Notes under the pieces: model-generated
The model's database searches: none
Told to the model about the DNA's origin: nothing
Seen by the model: the letters and a program-made list of their open reading frames with translations, nothing else
Made by a program: the position numbers and the translations under genes
NCBI GenBank assembly: GCA_900556525.1
Contig: USOZ01000014.1
Coordinates: 1 to 16,787, forward strand
Source: an uncultured Oscillospiraceae bacterium
GTDB taxonomy: Bacteria; Bacillota; Clostridia; Oscillospirales; Ruminococcaceae
Reading direction: 5' to 3'
Length of the DNA stretch: 16,787 bases
Part shown: positions 1-7,605 of the stretch, piece after piece
How positions within the stretch are numbered: the stretch's first letter is position 1
Layout of the letters: each line of letters starts with the position of its first letter

Positions 1-1
1 T

Positions 2-20
2 GGGAGAGGGCAGGGCAGGG
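2..20 (+). other. possible G-quadruplex tract at the window edge
   Basis: Four GGG runs sit at 2-4, 8-10, 13-15 and 18-20, separated by loops of 3, 2 and 2 bases, which fits the usual G3 quadruplex pattern on the plus strand. It lies about 90 bases before the promoter of the ABC-F gene. The plus frame starting at base 2 stays open to a TAA at 104-106 and uses G/C-ending codons, so the tract may simply be the 3' end of an upstream gene cut by the window edge. That reading would make the G runs incidental. No function can be assigned. Confidence 0.35.
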
Positions 21-111
21 AGAAAGCCGCGGCGCGGGAGCGCTTTGCGCAAACCGTTTTATTCCATAAAACCGCCGCCGTTTATCGCCGCCCTTTTGTA
101 CAATAATTCGT

Positions 112-140
112 TTGCATTATTGCCGTAAATATGGTATACT
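112..140 (+). promoter_or_regulatory. sigma-A type promoter of the ABC-F gene
   Basis: A -35 element TTGCAT (112-117) and a -10 element TATACT (135-140) are 17 bases apart. A TG one base before the -10 makes it an extended -10. Transcription should start near 147, leaving a leader of about 35 bases. A ribosome binding site AAGGA at 168-172 lies 8 bases before the ATG at 181. Confidence 0.75.
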
Positions 141-180
141 AAAAAGTGATTGACAAACAGACGAAGAAAGGAACGAAAAT

Positions 181-1794
181 ATGATTACAGTATCGGACGT
201 AAGCCTGCAGTTCGGAGGACAGACCCTCTTCAAAAATGTTGACCTTTTATTTACCGAGGGCAACTGCTACGGCGTTATCGGCGCAAACGGCGCGGGAAAA
301 TCGACATTCCTCAAAATCCTCAACGGCGAGCTTGAGCCGACAACGGGAACCGTAACTATCCCGAAAAATCTGCGTATGTCGGTGCTTCGTCAGGACCACT
401 TTGCTTTCGACGAATATACCGTTCAGGAAACCGTTATCATGGGGAACAAGCGCCTTTACGACGTGATGAAAGAAAAGGACGCCCTTTATGAGAAAGAGGA
501 CTTCTCCGAGGAGGACGGAAACCGCGCAAGCGAGCTTGAGGGCGAATTTGCCGAACTCGGCGGCTGGGAAGCGGAAAGCGACGCAGCTAAGCTCGTTCAG
601 GGACTCGGGCTTGACGAAAGCATTATGTACAGCAATATGAGCAGCCTTTCGGGTAACGAAAAGGTAAAGGTGCTTCTCGCGCAGGCTCTTTTTGGAAATC
701 CCGATATAATCCTTATGGACGAGCCTACTAACCACCTCGATATTGACGCTATCGCGTGGCTCGAGGACTTCCTCGCGGAATATTTCGGAACAGTTATCGT
801 TGTTTCCCACGACCGCCACTTCCTCAACAACGTCTGCACTCACACGGTCGATATCGACTACGGAAAAATCAAAATGTACGTCGGAAACTATGAGTTCTGG
901 TATGAATCTTCACAGCTTATTCAGCGCATGATAAAGCAGCAGAACAAGAAAAATGAAGAAAAAATAAAGGAACTTCAGACGTTTATCCAGCGCTTCTCCG
1001 CTAATAAGTCCAAGTCCAAGCAGGCGACCTCCCGCCGCAAGCTGCTCGATAAGCTGACGGTCGAGGAAATGCCCGCGTCAAGCCGCCGCTATCCGTTTAT
1101 CGGCTTCGATATGGAAAGAGAAGCGGGTAAGGATATTTTACAGGTCAGCGGGCTTTCAAAGACGGTTGACGGCGTGAAGGTTCTCGACGACGTTTCGTTC
1201 ACCGTCGGAAAGGGCGATAAGATCGCGTTCCTCGGCGAAAGCGAAATTGCGATAACTACACTTTTTAAGATAATTATGGGCGAGCTCGAACCCGACGAGG
1301 GCAGCTATAAATGGGGAAGCACCATTACAACAAGCTACTTCCCGATCGACTCCGACCACTTCTTCGCGGGCTGCACAATGTCCATTCTTGACTGGATACG
1401 CCAGTATTCGACCGACGTTACCGAAACTTATCTGCGCGGATTTCTCGGAAGAATGCTGTTCTCGGGCGACGACATTTATAAGCCCGTAAACGTTCTTTCG
1501 GGCGGCGAAAAGGTGCGCTGTATGTTCTCAAGAATGATGCTGTTCCAGTCGAACGTGCTGGTTCTCGACCGCCCCACGAACCACCTCGACCTCGAAAGCA
1601 TTACCGCCGTCAACAACGGTCTGCGCGACTTTAAGGGCAACGTTCTGTTTGCCTCGCACGACCACGAGATCGTTCAGACGGTCGCAAACCGCATTATCGA
1701 GATAAACGAACACGGCTGCTACGATAAAATCGGCACTTACGAGGAATATATCGACTGGCGCAAGGGTCAGAACCTCGGAACATTTACGTTATAA
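181..1794 (+). CDS. ABC-F family ATP-binding cassette protein with a degenerate second ATPase site
   Basis: This soluble twin-cassette ATPase (537 residues, no membrane segments) belongs to the ABC-F class. Members bind the ribosome and act in translation or antibiotic protection. Cassette 1 has Walker A GANGAGKST at 34-42, a signature reading LSGNE (156-160) instead of LSGGE, Walker B ending D180-E181, and switch His210. A charged, Lys-rich linker with predicted helices joins the halves at about 240-300. Cassette 2 has lost its Walker A lysine (GESEIAITT, 352-360, Ile358 where Lys is expected). It keeps LSGGEK (439-444), but the Walker B glutamate is Arg464; His493 remains. It resembles the YkpA/YbiT-like branch, where I recall worn second sites, so the gene is probably functional and asymmetric rather than decayed. 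The start is supported by its promoter and ribosome binding site. It is a single-gene unit. A specific resistance role cannot be claimed. Confidence 0.9.
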   Translation: MITVSDVSLQFGGQTLFKNVDLLFTEGNCYGVIGANGAGKSTFLKILNGELEPTTGTVTIPKNLRMSVLRQDHFAFDEYTVQETVIMGNKRLYDVMKEKDALYEKEDFSEEDGNRASELEGEFAELGGWEAESDAAKLVQGLGLDESIMYSNMSSLSGNEKVKVLLAQALFGNPDIILMDEPTNHLDIDAIAWLEDFLAEYFGTVIVVSHDRHFLNNVCTHTVDIDYGKIKMYVGNYEFWYESSQLIQRMIKQQNKKNEEKIKELQTFIQRFSANKSKSKQATSRRKLLDKLTVEEMPASSRRYPFIGFDMEREAGKDILQVSGLSKTVDGVKVLDDVSFTVGKGDKIAFLGESEIAITTLFKIIMGELEPDEGSYKWGSTITTSYFPIDSDHFFAGCTMSILDWIRQYSTDVTETYLRGFLGRMLFSGDDIYKPVNVLSGGEKVRCMFSRMMLFQSNVLVLDRPTNHLDLESITAVNNGLRDFKGNVLFASHDHEIVQTVANRIIEINEHGCYDKIGTYEEYIDWRKGQNLGTFTL

Positions 1795-1801
1795 TAAGCA
1801 C

Positions 1802-1842
1802 AAAAATCCCCCGTCCTTGATGAAAGGGCGGGGGTTTGTTTT
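1802..1842. terminator. bidirectional intrinsic terminator between converging genes
   Basis: An 11-bp stem (1808-1818 with 1824-1834, one G-U pair, C5/G5 base) closes a five-base loop. It is followed by TTTGTTTT on the plus strand and preceded by AAAAA, giving a T run on the minus strand. It ends the ABC-F gene from the left and the acetylation operon (stop at 1856) from the right. Confidence 0.9.
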
Positions 1843-1855
1843 ATATTCACATTCA

Positions 1856-3442
1856 TCATTTCAGCTTATACTCAACAGGCTCGTAAACGTCCGTTCCGTC
1901 ATGTCCGACGAGGATAAACGATATACTGTCGAGAAGTTTGCCGTTTTCGTCATACAGGAGCGACGCGCTGAAATTCGCGGTAAATCCGGATCTGAGATAC
2001 CCCGACTTTTTATAAGCGTCAACAACTCCCTGACGGTTATTTCCGTATTTACACGCGATAATATTATCGCCCGCCTTGATATAAACGCCGCCGAGCGTGC
2101 TTTCGGCTTCCGAGTCAACAGCCCAGCCGACCAGCGAAACCTCCTCGGCATTTCTGTCTATCTTGATTTCGCCCTTCTGCGCGGGTTTTACATTATTATA
2201 TTTATCAAGGAACATTCCGTGATAGCTTACTGTGTTCTGCTGCTCTTTCTGCGGGAGAGAGGATATGGTTTCTTCAGCATTATCGAAAATATCTCCGGAA
2301 TTGAAGAAATTGCTTGAGCAGCCATAAACAATCACCGCGTCATAATCAAGCAGAAGTGCATTATTTAATGCCGAGCCGTCGTCTGTACGCGGATCAATTA
2401 CGGTTACATTCTCCGAAACGAGCGACATAAACGACATTGTGCGCAGCATTATTGAGTCGGCGATTATCAGCAGCCTCGGACCAGAAACGCTATTGCTGAT
2501 TTTGTAATACGCTTTCGGATATTGCAAGACGTCCGTTACCCAGTATGTGTATTCATTGCTGTCTTTTTTATTCTCATACCCATTTAGACAAACGTCGTCG
2601 TAAGTGCCGCTTTTCTTGGTTCCGTTATCGTACACATACAGACTCATTTCAGTCGGAAATTTCGGATGATATATCTCGAAGCTGTCTATTCCCGAAACAA
2701 ATCTTCCGCTGCTGCGGCTGGTGTTTCCGATAAAAGGGTAGGCGTTTATGTTATAATTGTTTTTGTCAAAGACCTTTCCAAATTCGGGAATTTCGATTCC
2801 ATAGCTATCCATAAGATGACGGGAGAGCAGCTCTGCGGTGTAAAATTCATACTCCGTGCGCAAATGGATATCCGTGTCGAAATATACGTTATCCTTTTCG
2901 GGCAGCTCCCCGTTAAGGTCGATTGTATCGATTCCCGCATTTTTCAGAGAATTAAAAATTTTCATCTGCTCGTCGTAAAAAGCGCCGTACCCGCTAACCT
3001 CGCGCTCGCCGTCGGTAAGCTCTCTTTCAGGGGTCTGAACATATATCAGCGGAATATCTCTTTTCTTCAGATATTCGCTAAGTTGCGACATCTCACCTAT
3101 GAAACCGTCTGTATCAATCTGACTGTTCAGAAAAAAGTAGATAGTTTCGCCATGCGCGGTTTTGATAAAGTCAAAATTCCCCGCAATTTTCTTGTTAAAA
3201 AGCGTCATGCCCGCGCCATAAATGTCGGCAAATTTCAGTTTATATGAAAACTTGTCCTTTACGTCAGCTTCAACCCCATTTAAATCCTTTTGCAGTTCTT
3301 CAAGGCTGCCTTTCGACCCGAACGTTTTAAATGAATTTCCTATACCGTTTATAATATTTTTGCCGTTCGCTATGCCGAAAAAGCATATCGAAAGAATAAA
3401 GAACACACTGAGAATAACGCCTGTAATTTTCTGATATTTCAT
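1856..3442 (-). CDS. AlgJ/DHHW-like SGNH-fold protein, probable cell-surface polysaccharide O-acetylation partner
   Basis: This 528-residue protein has one N-terminal membrane anchor (about 7-25) and an extracytoplasmic body. It resembles the AlgJ/AlgX/DHHW family, which works beside MBOAT proteins to place acetyl groups on exported polymers. The DxHW-type motif appears as D191-I-H193-L, keeping Asp and His but not Trp. The nucleophile block appears as ADSI with Ser330, matching a GDS motif. A second domain of about 100 residues (430-528) starts after EIKIDRN, contains VGWAVD, and looks like a beta-rich module perhaps for sugar binding. The start has an AGGAGG ribosome binding site 6 bases upstream. 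It lies 11 bases after the MBOAT gene, so the two are one operon. The substrate polymer is unknown. The family assignment rests on motifs and context, and the overall sequence is divergent. Confidence 0.8.
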   Translation of the reverse strand: MKYQKITGVILSVFFILSICFFGIANGKNIINGIGNSFKTFGSKGSLEELQKDLNGVEADVKDKFSYKLKFADIYGAGMTLFNKKIAGNFDFIKTAHGETIYFFLNSQIDTDGFIGEMSQLSEYLKKRDIPLIYVQTPERELTDGEREVSGYGAFYDEQMKIFNSLKNAGIDTIDLNGELPEKDNVYFDTDIHLRTEYEFYTAELLSRHLMDSYGIEIPEFGKVFDKNNYNINAYPFIGNTSRSSGRFVSGIDSFEIYHPKFPTEMSLYVYDNGTKKSGTYDDVCLNGYENKKDSNEYTYWVTDVLQYPKAYYKISNSVSGPRLLIIADSIMLRTMSFMSLVSENVTVIDPRTDDGSALNNALLLDYDAVIVYGCSSNFFNSGDIFDNAEETISSLPQKEQQNTVSYHGMFLDKYNNVKPAQKGEIKIDRNAEEVSLVGWAVDSEAESTLGGVYIKAGDNIIACKYGNNRQGVVDAYKKSGYLRSGFTANFSASLLYDENGKLLDSISFILVGHDGTDVYEPVEYKLK

Positions 3443-3453
3443 TGCGTACCTCC

Positions 3454-4920
3454 TCAGAAATTGAAATAAATGAACGCGTCATACGACGTAATCGTGATAA
3501 AGCTTATAGAAAGGACAAACACCGCCGCGATAATTACTGTTTCCGCCGTCGAATATACTACGCCGGAAACCTTTCCCGTACAGCGCTTCTTTATCCACGG
3601 AACGATCGGTGTGGATAAGATCATTCCCGCCGCAAGCAGTCCGAGATTTTCAAAGAACATATATAAAGCCGAGCTGTCGCAGAACGTTCCGTTAAGCCCG
3701 AACATTGCGCCTATATATGCCATTCCGCTTGACAGGTCGGGCGCGCGGAACACTACCCAACCAAGTATAACGCAGAGCAGCGTGAATATTCGGTAAAGTA
3801 CCTGCTGCCATTTGTGTTTGAATTTTTTCGGAAACCCCGTAATTTTTTCAAAAACAAGTATCGCAAAATAAAACAGACCCCATATGACAAAGTTCCAGCT
3901 TGCGCCGTGCCATACGCCCGTAAGCAGCCATACCACAAACAAATTCAGTATAAGCCGCGATTTTGATTTCACTCTTGAGCCGCCCATAGGGAAATAAACA
4001 TAGTCCCTGAACCATGTGCCGAGGGATATATGCCATCTTCTCCAGAATTCCGAAACCGAAGCGGAAATATACGGGTAATTGAAGTTCTCGTCGAAATGAA
4101 ATCCGAACATTCGTCCAAGCCCTATAGCCATATCGGAATAGCCCGAAAAATCGAAGTAGATCTGAAGCGTGTATGTCAGTATGCCGACCCACGCCAGTAA
4201 TGCTGTAAGCTGTGTGTAATCCGCACTGTTAAAGCAATAATCGGCGGTTATCGCCAAAGTATTTGAAAGAATAGCCTTTTTGCCCAGACCGATTATAAAG
4301 CGCTTTGTGCCGTAAACGAAGTCGGCAATGGTTTCCTTTCTGCTTCTAAGCTCGTTTGCGACCGTTTCATATCTTACGATAGGACCTGCTATAAGCTGCG
4401 GGAAAAGCGAAACATACAGCATCGTGTTGAGCGGATTTTTCTGAACCGTGCCGTTTCGGTAATAAATGTCAAAAACATACGAAAGAATCTGGAATGTGAA
4501 AAACGAAATTCCTATCGGAAGCGCAATATTCGTCTGCGGTATCACTTCCTCCGCTCCGAACAGGGAGAAAAGCGAGTTGACGTTTGAAATTGCAAAGTTC
4601 AGATACTTGAACACGAAAAACATCAGCAGGTCGAGTATGACCGTACCCGTAAGAACCGTTTTTGCCAGCCGCTTATAGTGCGCGGCATTTTCGGCGCTGC
4701 TTTCCGACTTTACAATAAACTTGTCTATAAGCAGCACCATAAAATGATTGATAAAGGTAACACCTATCATTATAAAAACAAACAGCGGCTCGCCCCACGC
4801 GTAGAAAAACAGCGAAGCCAGCAGCAAAAACACATTCTTGAACCGCCTGTCTATCAGATAATACCCTATGATCGTCAGGGGCAGAAAGAAAAATAAAAAA
4901 ATCGTTGATGAAAATACCAT
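3454..4920 (-). CDS. MBOAT family O-acyltransferase (AlgI-like)
   Basis: This polytopic membrane protein (488 residues, around ten or more hydrophobic segments) belongs to the membrane-bound O-acyltransferase family. It is thought to pass acetyl groups across the membrane to a surface polymer. Diagnostic blocks are YFDFSGYSDMAIG (255-267), EFWRRWHISL with His297 (291-300), DYVYFPMGGSR (306-316) and VWHGASWNFVIWG with His338 (336-348), the likely catalytic histidine. Length matches AlgI and DltB-type relatives. DltB is less likely, because the neighbour is an AlgJ-like protein and no dltA/C/D genes are present. The ATG is preceded by AAGGAG at 8 bases. It is the first gene of a two-gene operon with the SGNH protein downstream and a perfect promoter upstream. 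Confidence 0.93.
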   Translation of the reverse strand: MVFSSTIFLFFFLPLTIIGYYLIDRRFKNVFLLLASLFFYAWGEPLFVFIMIGVTFINHFMVLLIDKFIVKSESSAENAAHYKRLAKTVLTGTVILDLLMFFVFKYLNFAISNVNSLFSLFGAEEVIPQTNIALPIGISFFTFQILSYVFDIYYRNGTVQKNPLNTMLYVSLFPQLIAGPIVRYETVANELRSRKETIADFVYGTKRFIIGLGKKAILSNTLAITADYCFNSADYTQLTALLAWVGILTYTLQIYFDFSGYSDMAIGLGRMFGFHFDENFNYPYISASVSEFWRRWHISLGTWFRDYVYFPMGGSRVKSKSRLILNLFVVWLLTGVWHGASWNFVIWGLFYFAILVFEKITGFPKKFKHKWQQVLYRIFTLLCVILGWVVFRAPDLSSGMAYIGAMFGLNGTFCDSSALYMFFENLGLLAAGMILSTPIVPWIKKRCTGKVSGVVYSTAETVIIAAVFVLSISFITITSYDAFIYFNF

Positions 4921-4951
4921 TTACAGCGCTCCTTGATTTTCAGCGTTATTG

Positions 4952-4969
4952 ATTCGCATATCGAATATG
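4952..4969. promoter_or_regulatory. small overlapping palindromes in the 5' leader of the MBOAT operon
   Basis: ATTCG-CATAT-CGAAT (4952-4966) overlaps CATAT-CGA-ATATG (4957-4969) between the transcription start and the MBOAT ATG. It could be an operator or a small leader hairpin. No known regulator site is recognised. Confidence 0.3.
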
Positions 4970-4998
4970 TCAGTCTTAAAAAAGCAATTTATCAGTTT

Positions 4999-5027
4999 AT
5001 TATACAACTTTTTTATCATTTTGTCAA
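4999..5027 (-). promoter_or_regulatory. perfect-consensus sigma-A promoter of the MBOAT/AlgJ-like operon
   Basis: On the minus strand, TTGACA (5022-5027) and TATAAT (4999-5004) match the consensus exactly and are 17 bases apart in an A/T-rich setting. Transcription should begin near 4992, giving a leader of about 70 bases before the ATG at 4920. Such a promoter suggests strong transcription unless it is repressed. Confidence 0.9.
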
Positions 5028-5036
5028 TATTAAGCG

Positions 5037-5077
5037 TAAAATCAACCCCCAAAAAGACCACACAGCCTTTTCGGGGG
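5037..5077 (-). terminator. probable intrinsic terminator after pgsA
   Basis: An 11-bp stem (5046-5056 with 5067-5077) with one A-C mismatch and a C5/G5 base closes a 10-base loop. On the minus strand it is followed by TTGATTTTA. It lies about 100 bases beyond the pgsA stop and just before the MBOAT promoter, so it separates the two transcription units. Confidence 0.65.
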
Positions 5078-5178
5078 TACGCAAATTTCACTTATACTCA
5101 GCGCCAATTAAAAAACGAATATAATCTTTGCATATATGGTTTACACAAAAATTTTTTCTATAGCTTCATTGGCGCTTA

Positions 5179-5724
5179 CTAACTCAGCACTCTCCGATAA
5201 TCCCAAACGTAAATTGCGCCCGAAATGACCGTAAGGATCGTGCATATATACATTAAAATGTCGCTTATAAGCGGAACAAACGGTATCTCCGCTCCGAAGT
5301 CCATGAACATATGAAGTCCGAGGATAATACATATCGCAGCCATTGTCGACGCGGTTTTGAGCTTTCCCCAGATATTCGCGGCTATCACGATCTTCTCCTT
5401 GCTTCCCGCCGCGACCAGCCGCAGCCCCGAAACAAGAAATTCCCTCGCAATTATGAGCCAGACGAGCCACGCCGCCGTGTATCCCAGCTCGACCATACAT
5501 ATAAGCGCTGCCGCAACAAGTATTTTATCGGCGAGCGGGTCGAGGAATTTCCCAAAATCGGTCACCATGTTGTACTTACGCGCAATTTTCCCGTCGAGCA
5601 TATCCGTTATGCTTGCCGCCGCGAAAAGTATCAGCGCGATGAGGTGCTGCGAAAACGCAAGCGCCGCAACAAAAAACGGTACTATGACCACGCGCAGCAT
5701 GGTCAGCTTATTCGCCAGATTCAT
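5179..5724 (-). CDS. pgsA: CDP-diacylglycerol-glycerol-3-phosphate 3-phosphatidyltransferase
   Basis: This membrane enzyme joins CDP-diacylglycerol and glycerol-3-phosphate to make phosphatidylglycerophosphate, the committed step to phosphatidylglycerol. The 181-residue protein carries the complete CDP-alcohol phosphotransferase signature: D41-x2-D44-G45-x2-A48-R49-x8-G58-x3-D62-x3-D66. Several hydrophobic helices surround it, and the length is typical. An in-frame ATG at 5742 overlaps the rimO stop as ATGA. I chose the ATG at 5724 because MNLANKLTMLR is the usual family N-terminus and an AAGGG ribosome binding site precedes it. The upstream start would add six residues. It is the last gene of the recA-recX-rimO-pgsA run and ends before a hairpin. 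Confidence 0.95.
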   Translation of the reverse strand: MNLANKLTMLRVVIVPFFVAALAFSQHLIALILFAAASITDMLDGKIARKYNMVTDFGKFLDPLADKILVAAALICMVELGYTAAWLVWLIIAREFLVSGLRLVAAGSKEKIVIAANIWGKLKTASTMAAICIILGLHMFMDFGAEIPFVPLISDILMYICTILTVISGAIYVWDYRRVLS

Positions 5725-5738
5725 ACGCTCACCCTTTC

Positions 5739-7067
5739 TCATTCAACCTCGCCGATAAGATTGTTTTCAAGGCAGTCGGTTATTTTCAGCTTAACGAACT
5801 GCCCCATAAACAGCTTTTTCTTACTCGTGAAGTACATCATTCCGTCAATTTCGGGAGCGTAAGACGCGTCGCGTCCGAAGTACATTTCCGAATAGCGGTC
5901 ATAGCCCTCGACGACCGCCTCGGTCTCCGTACCTATTCTCGCGGCGCAGTAATCGCCGACGCGTATTTCCTGTTGTTCCATTATTATATCGGCGCGGTGG
6001 ACTTTTTCCGCCTCGGCAATCTGATTCGGGAAATCCGCCGCAGGCGTTCCCTCCTCCTGAGAATATGCAAAGCAGCCGAGCCGCTCAAAACGTATCTCAT
6101 GCGCAAATTCCGCAAGCTCGGTGAACTGTTCCTCGGTTTCGCCGGGGAAACCCGTAATGAACGTCGTGCGAAGCGTAAGCCCCGGAATTTTCTCGCGCAG
6201 CTTTTTTATAAGCGCGGTAAGGCTCGCGCGGTCGCCCGTGCGGTTCATGTCATGCAGAATTTCCGCGTTGCAGTGCTGAAGCGGAAGATCTATATACTTG
6301 CAGACTTTTTCCTGCTTTGCGATAACGTCGATAAGCTCGTCTGTCATGCGTTCGGGGTAGCAGTAGAGCAGTCTTATCCACTTTACGTCAAGCTCGCAGA
6401 GCTTATTCACAAGCTCGGGGAGCATAAGTTTTCCGTAAAGATCCTCGCCGTAGCGGGTCGTGTCCTGAGCAATAAGGATAAGTTCCTTTACGCCGCTTTT
6501 TACAAGTCCCTCAGCCTCGGCGATTATATTTTCCATCGTGCGCGAACGGAAACGCCCGCGTATCTGCGGAATTGCGCAGTATGTACAGCAGTTGTCGCAG
6601 CCGTCCGCGATTCTCAGGTATGCGTAGTGCGGCAGGGTAGAGAGCATACGGTCGCCCTCCATAGTGTGTTCCTCGGCTTTTCCGAAATTGATTATGCGTT
6701 CGCCGCTCATAACGCGGTTCACCGCTTCAACAATGTCCTGATTTCTGCCTATTCCGAGAACCGCGTCGATTTCGGGGAACTCCTCGTCCATTTGCTGCTG
6801 ATAACGCTGGGCAAGGCAGCCCGTGACGATGATTTTCTTGTTTATTCCGTCGTTTTTGCGGTTTATCGCTTCGCAGATCTCCTCGATAGCTTCTTCCTTT
6901 GCGCTCTGGATAAAGCCGCAGGTGTTTATGATAACAACATCGGCAAGTCCCGCCTCGGGAACGAGCTTAAAGCCCGCTTTATCGAGCTTCGCAAGCATAA
7001 GCTCCGCGTCGCACTGGTTTTTGGGGCAGCCGAGTGAAACTACCCCGACTTTTATCGGTTCAGACAT
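5739..7067 (-). CDS. rimO: ribosomal protein S12 (Asp) methylthiotransferase
   Basis: This radical SAM enzyme adds a methylthio group to an aspartate of ribosomal protein S12. The N-terminal UPF0004 domain carries the three cysteines of the second iron-sulfur cluster: C14 (SLGCPKN), C50 (INTCGF) and C84 (VTGCLAQR). The radical SAM motif is C157-x3-C161-x2-C164 inside GCDNCCTYCAIP; the extra Cys160 is not part of the spacing. A C-terminal TRAM domain follows from about 375. At 442 residues it has the usual RimO length. Its SLGCPKNQCDAE opening and IPQIRGRFRSR block fit RimO better than MiaB. It lies 34 bases after recX and its stop overlaps or abuts pgsA. AAGGAA serves as ribosome binding site, about 10 bases upstream. 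Confidence 0.96.
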   Translation of the reverse strand: MSEPIKVGVVSLGCPKNQCDAELMLAKLDKAGFKLVPEAGLADVVIINTCGFIQSAKEEAIEEICEAINRKNDGINKKIIVTGCLAQRYQQQMDEEFPEIDAVLGIGRNQDIVEAVNRVMSGERIINFGKAEEHTMEGDRMLSTLPHYAYLRIADGCDNCCTYCAIPQIRGRFRSRTMENIIAEAEGLVKSGVKELILIAQDTTRYGEDLYGKLMLPELVNKLCELDVKWIRLLYCYPERMTDELIDVIAKQEKVCKYIDLPLQHCNAEILHDMNRTGDRASLTALIKKLREKIPGLTLRTTFITGFPGETEEQFTELAEFAHEIRFERLGCFAYSQEEGTPAADFPNQIAEAEKVHRADIIMEQQEIRVGDYCAARIGTETEAVVEGYDRYSEMYFGRDASYAPEIDGMMYFTSKKKLFMGQFVKLKITDCLENNLIGEVE

Positions 7068-7101
7068 ATCAAAACTTTTCCTTTCGGTATTATGGAATCA
7101 C

Positions 7102-7605
7102 TTATTCCTCCCATTCGGGGGAGTCAAAATCCTCTTCCGCGTTTTCGCGTACAATTTCTATCGCGCTTTTTACCTCGCCGTAGCTGAACCCACGGCGCGC
7201 GAGTGCGGCAACGACTTTCTGAAGCTCTTTCCGACCCTCGAGCCCCTCGCCGAAGAGCCTGTCGCTGTATTTCTGCTCGATAAGCTGCACAAGCCCCTCG
7301 AGCCGCGTTTCCTCGGGGTATTCCGCAAGAACAGCCTCCGCCGTTTCGCGGTCTATCCCTTTTTGGAACATCATATACTGCGCGCGGCGAACACCGTATT
7401 TCTTTACCTCTATGTAGTGCCGCGCGAGCCGCTTCGCATAGCGCTCCTCGTCGAGATAACCGTATTCCTCGACAAATTCGAGAACTTTTTCACAGGTTTC
7501 CTCGCTGTAATTGTTCATCAGCTTCTTGTGAAGCTCCTTACGGCTGTAATCGCGCCCGCCAAGGAGATACAGCGCCCGCCGCTTTGCAATGTCAAGCTCC
7601 GTCAT
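7102..7605 (-). CDS. recX: RecX regulatory protein
   Basis: RecX binds the RecA filament and restrains its growth and strand exchange. This 167-residue, highly charged, helical protein shows the family's repeated three-helix units. Examples are the opening block around [16 protein letters not shown] and the block [28 protein letters not shown] (given here only as a landmark, residues about 48-75), with a shorter repeat near [12 protein letters not shown]. Its ATG overlaps the recA stop as ATGA, so translation is probably coupled to recA. No independent ribosome binding site of strength is visible. The recA-recX pairing supports the call. Confidence 0.93.
   Translation of the reverse strand: MTELDIAKRRALYLLGGRDYSRKELHKKLMNNYSEETCEKVLEFVEEYGYLDEERYAKRLARHYIEVKKYGVRRAQYMMFQKGIDRETAEAVLAEYPEETRLEGLVQLIEQKYSDRLFGEGLEGRKELQKVVAALARRGFSYGEVKSAIEIVRENAEEDFDSPEWEE

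Noticed and set aside
40..50. GCGC-TTT-GCGC hairpin followed by TTTTATT as a terminator for an upstream gene
   Set aside because: The stem is only 4 bp, the T run is 8 bases away, and the stretch may be coding.
5725..5742. Upstream ATG of pgsA overlapping the rimO stop
   Set aside because: It remains possible, but the family N-terminus and an AAGGG site favour the ATG at 5724.
5973..7037. 354-codon plus-strand frame
   Set aside because: It is antisense to rimO, which has all its iron-sulfur cysteines; the plus product looks like a shadow translation.
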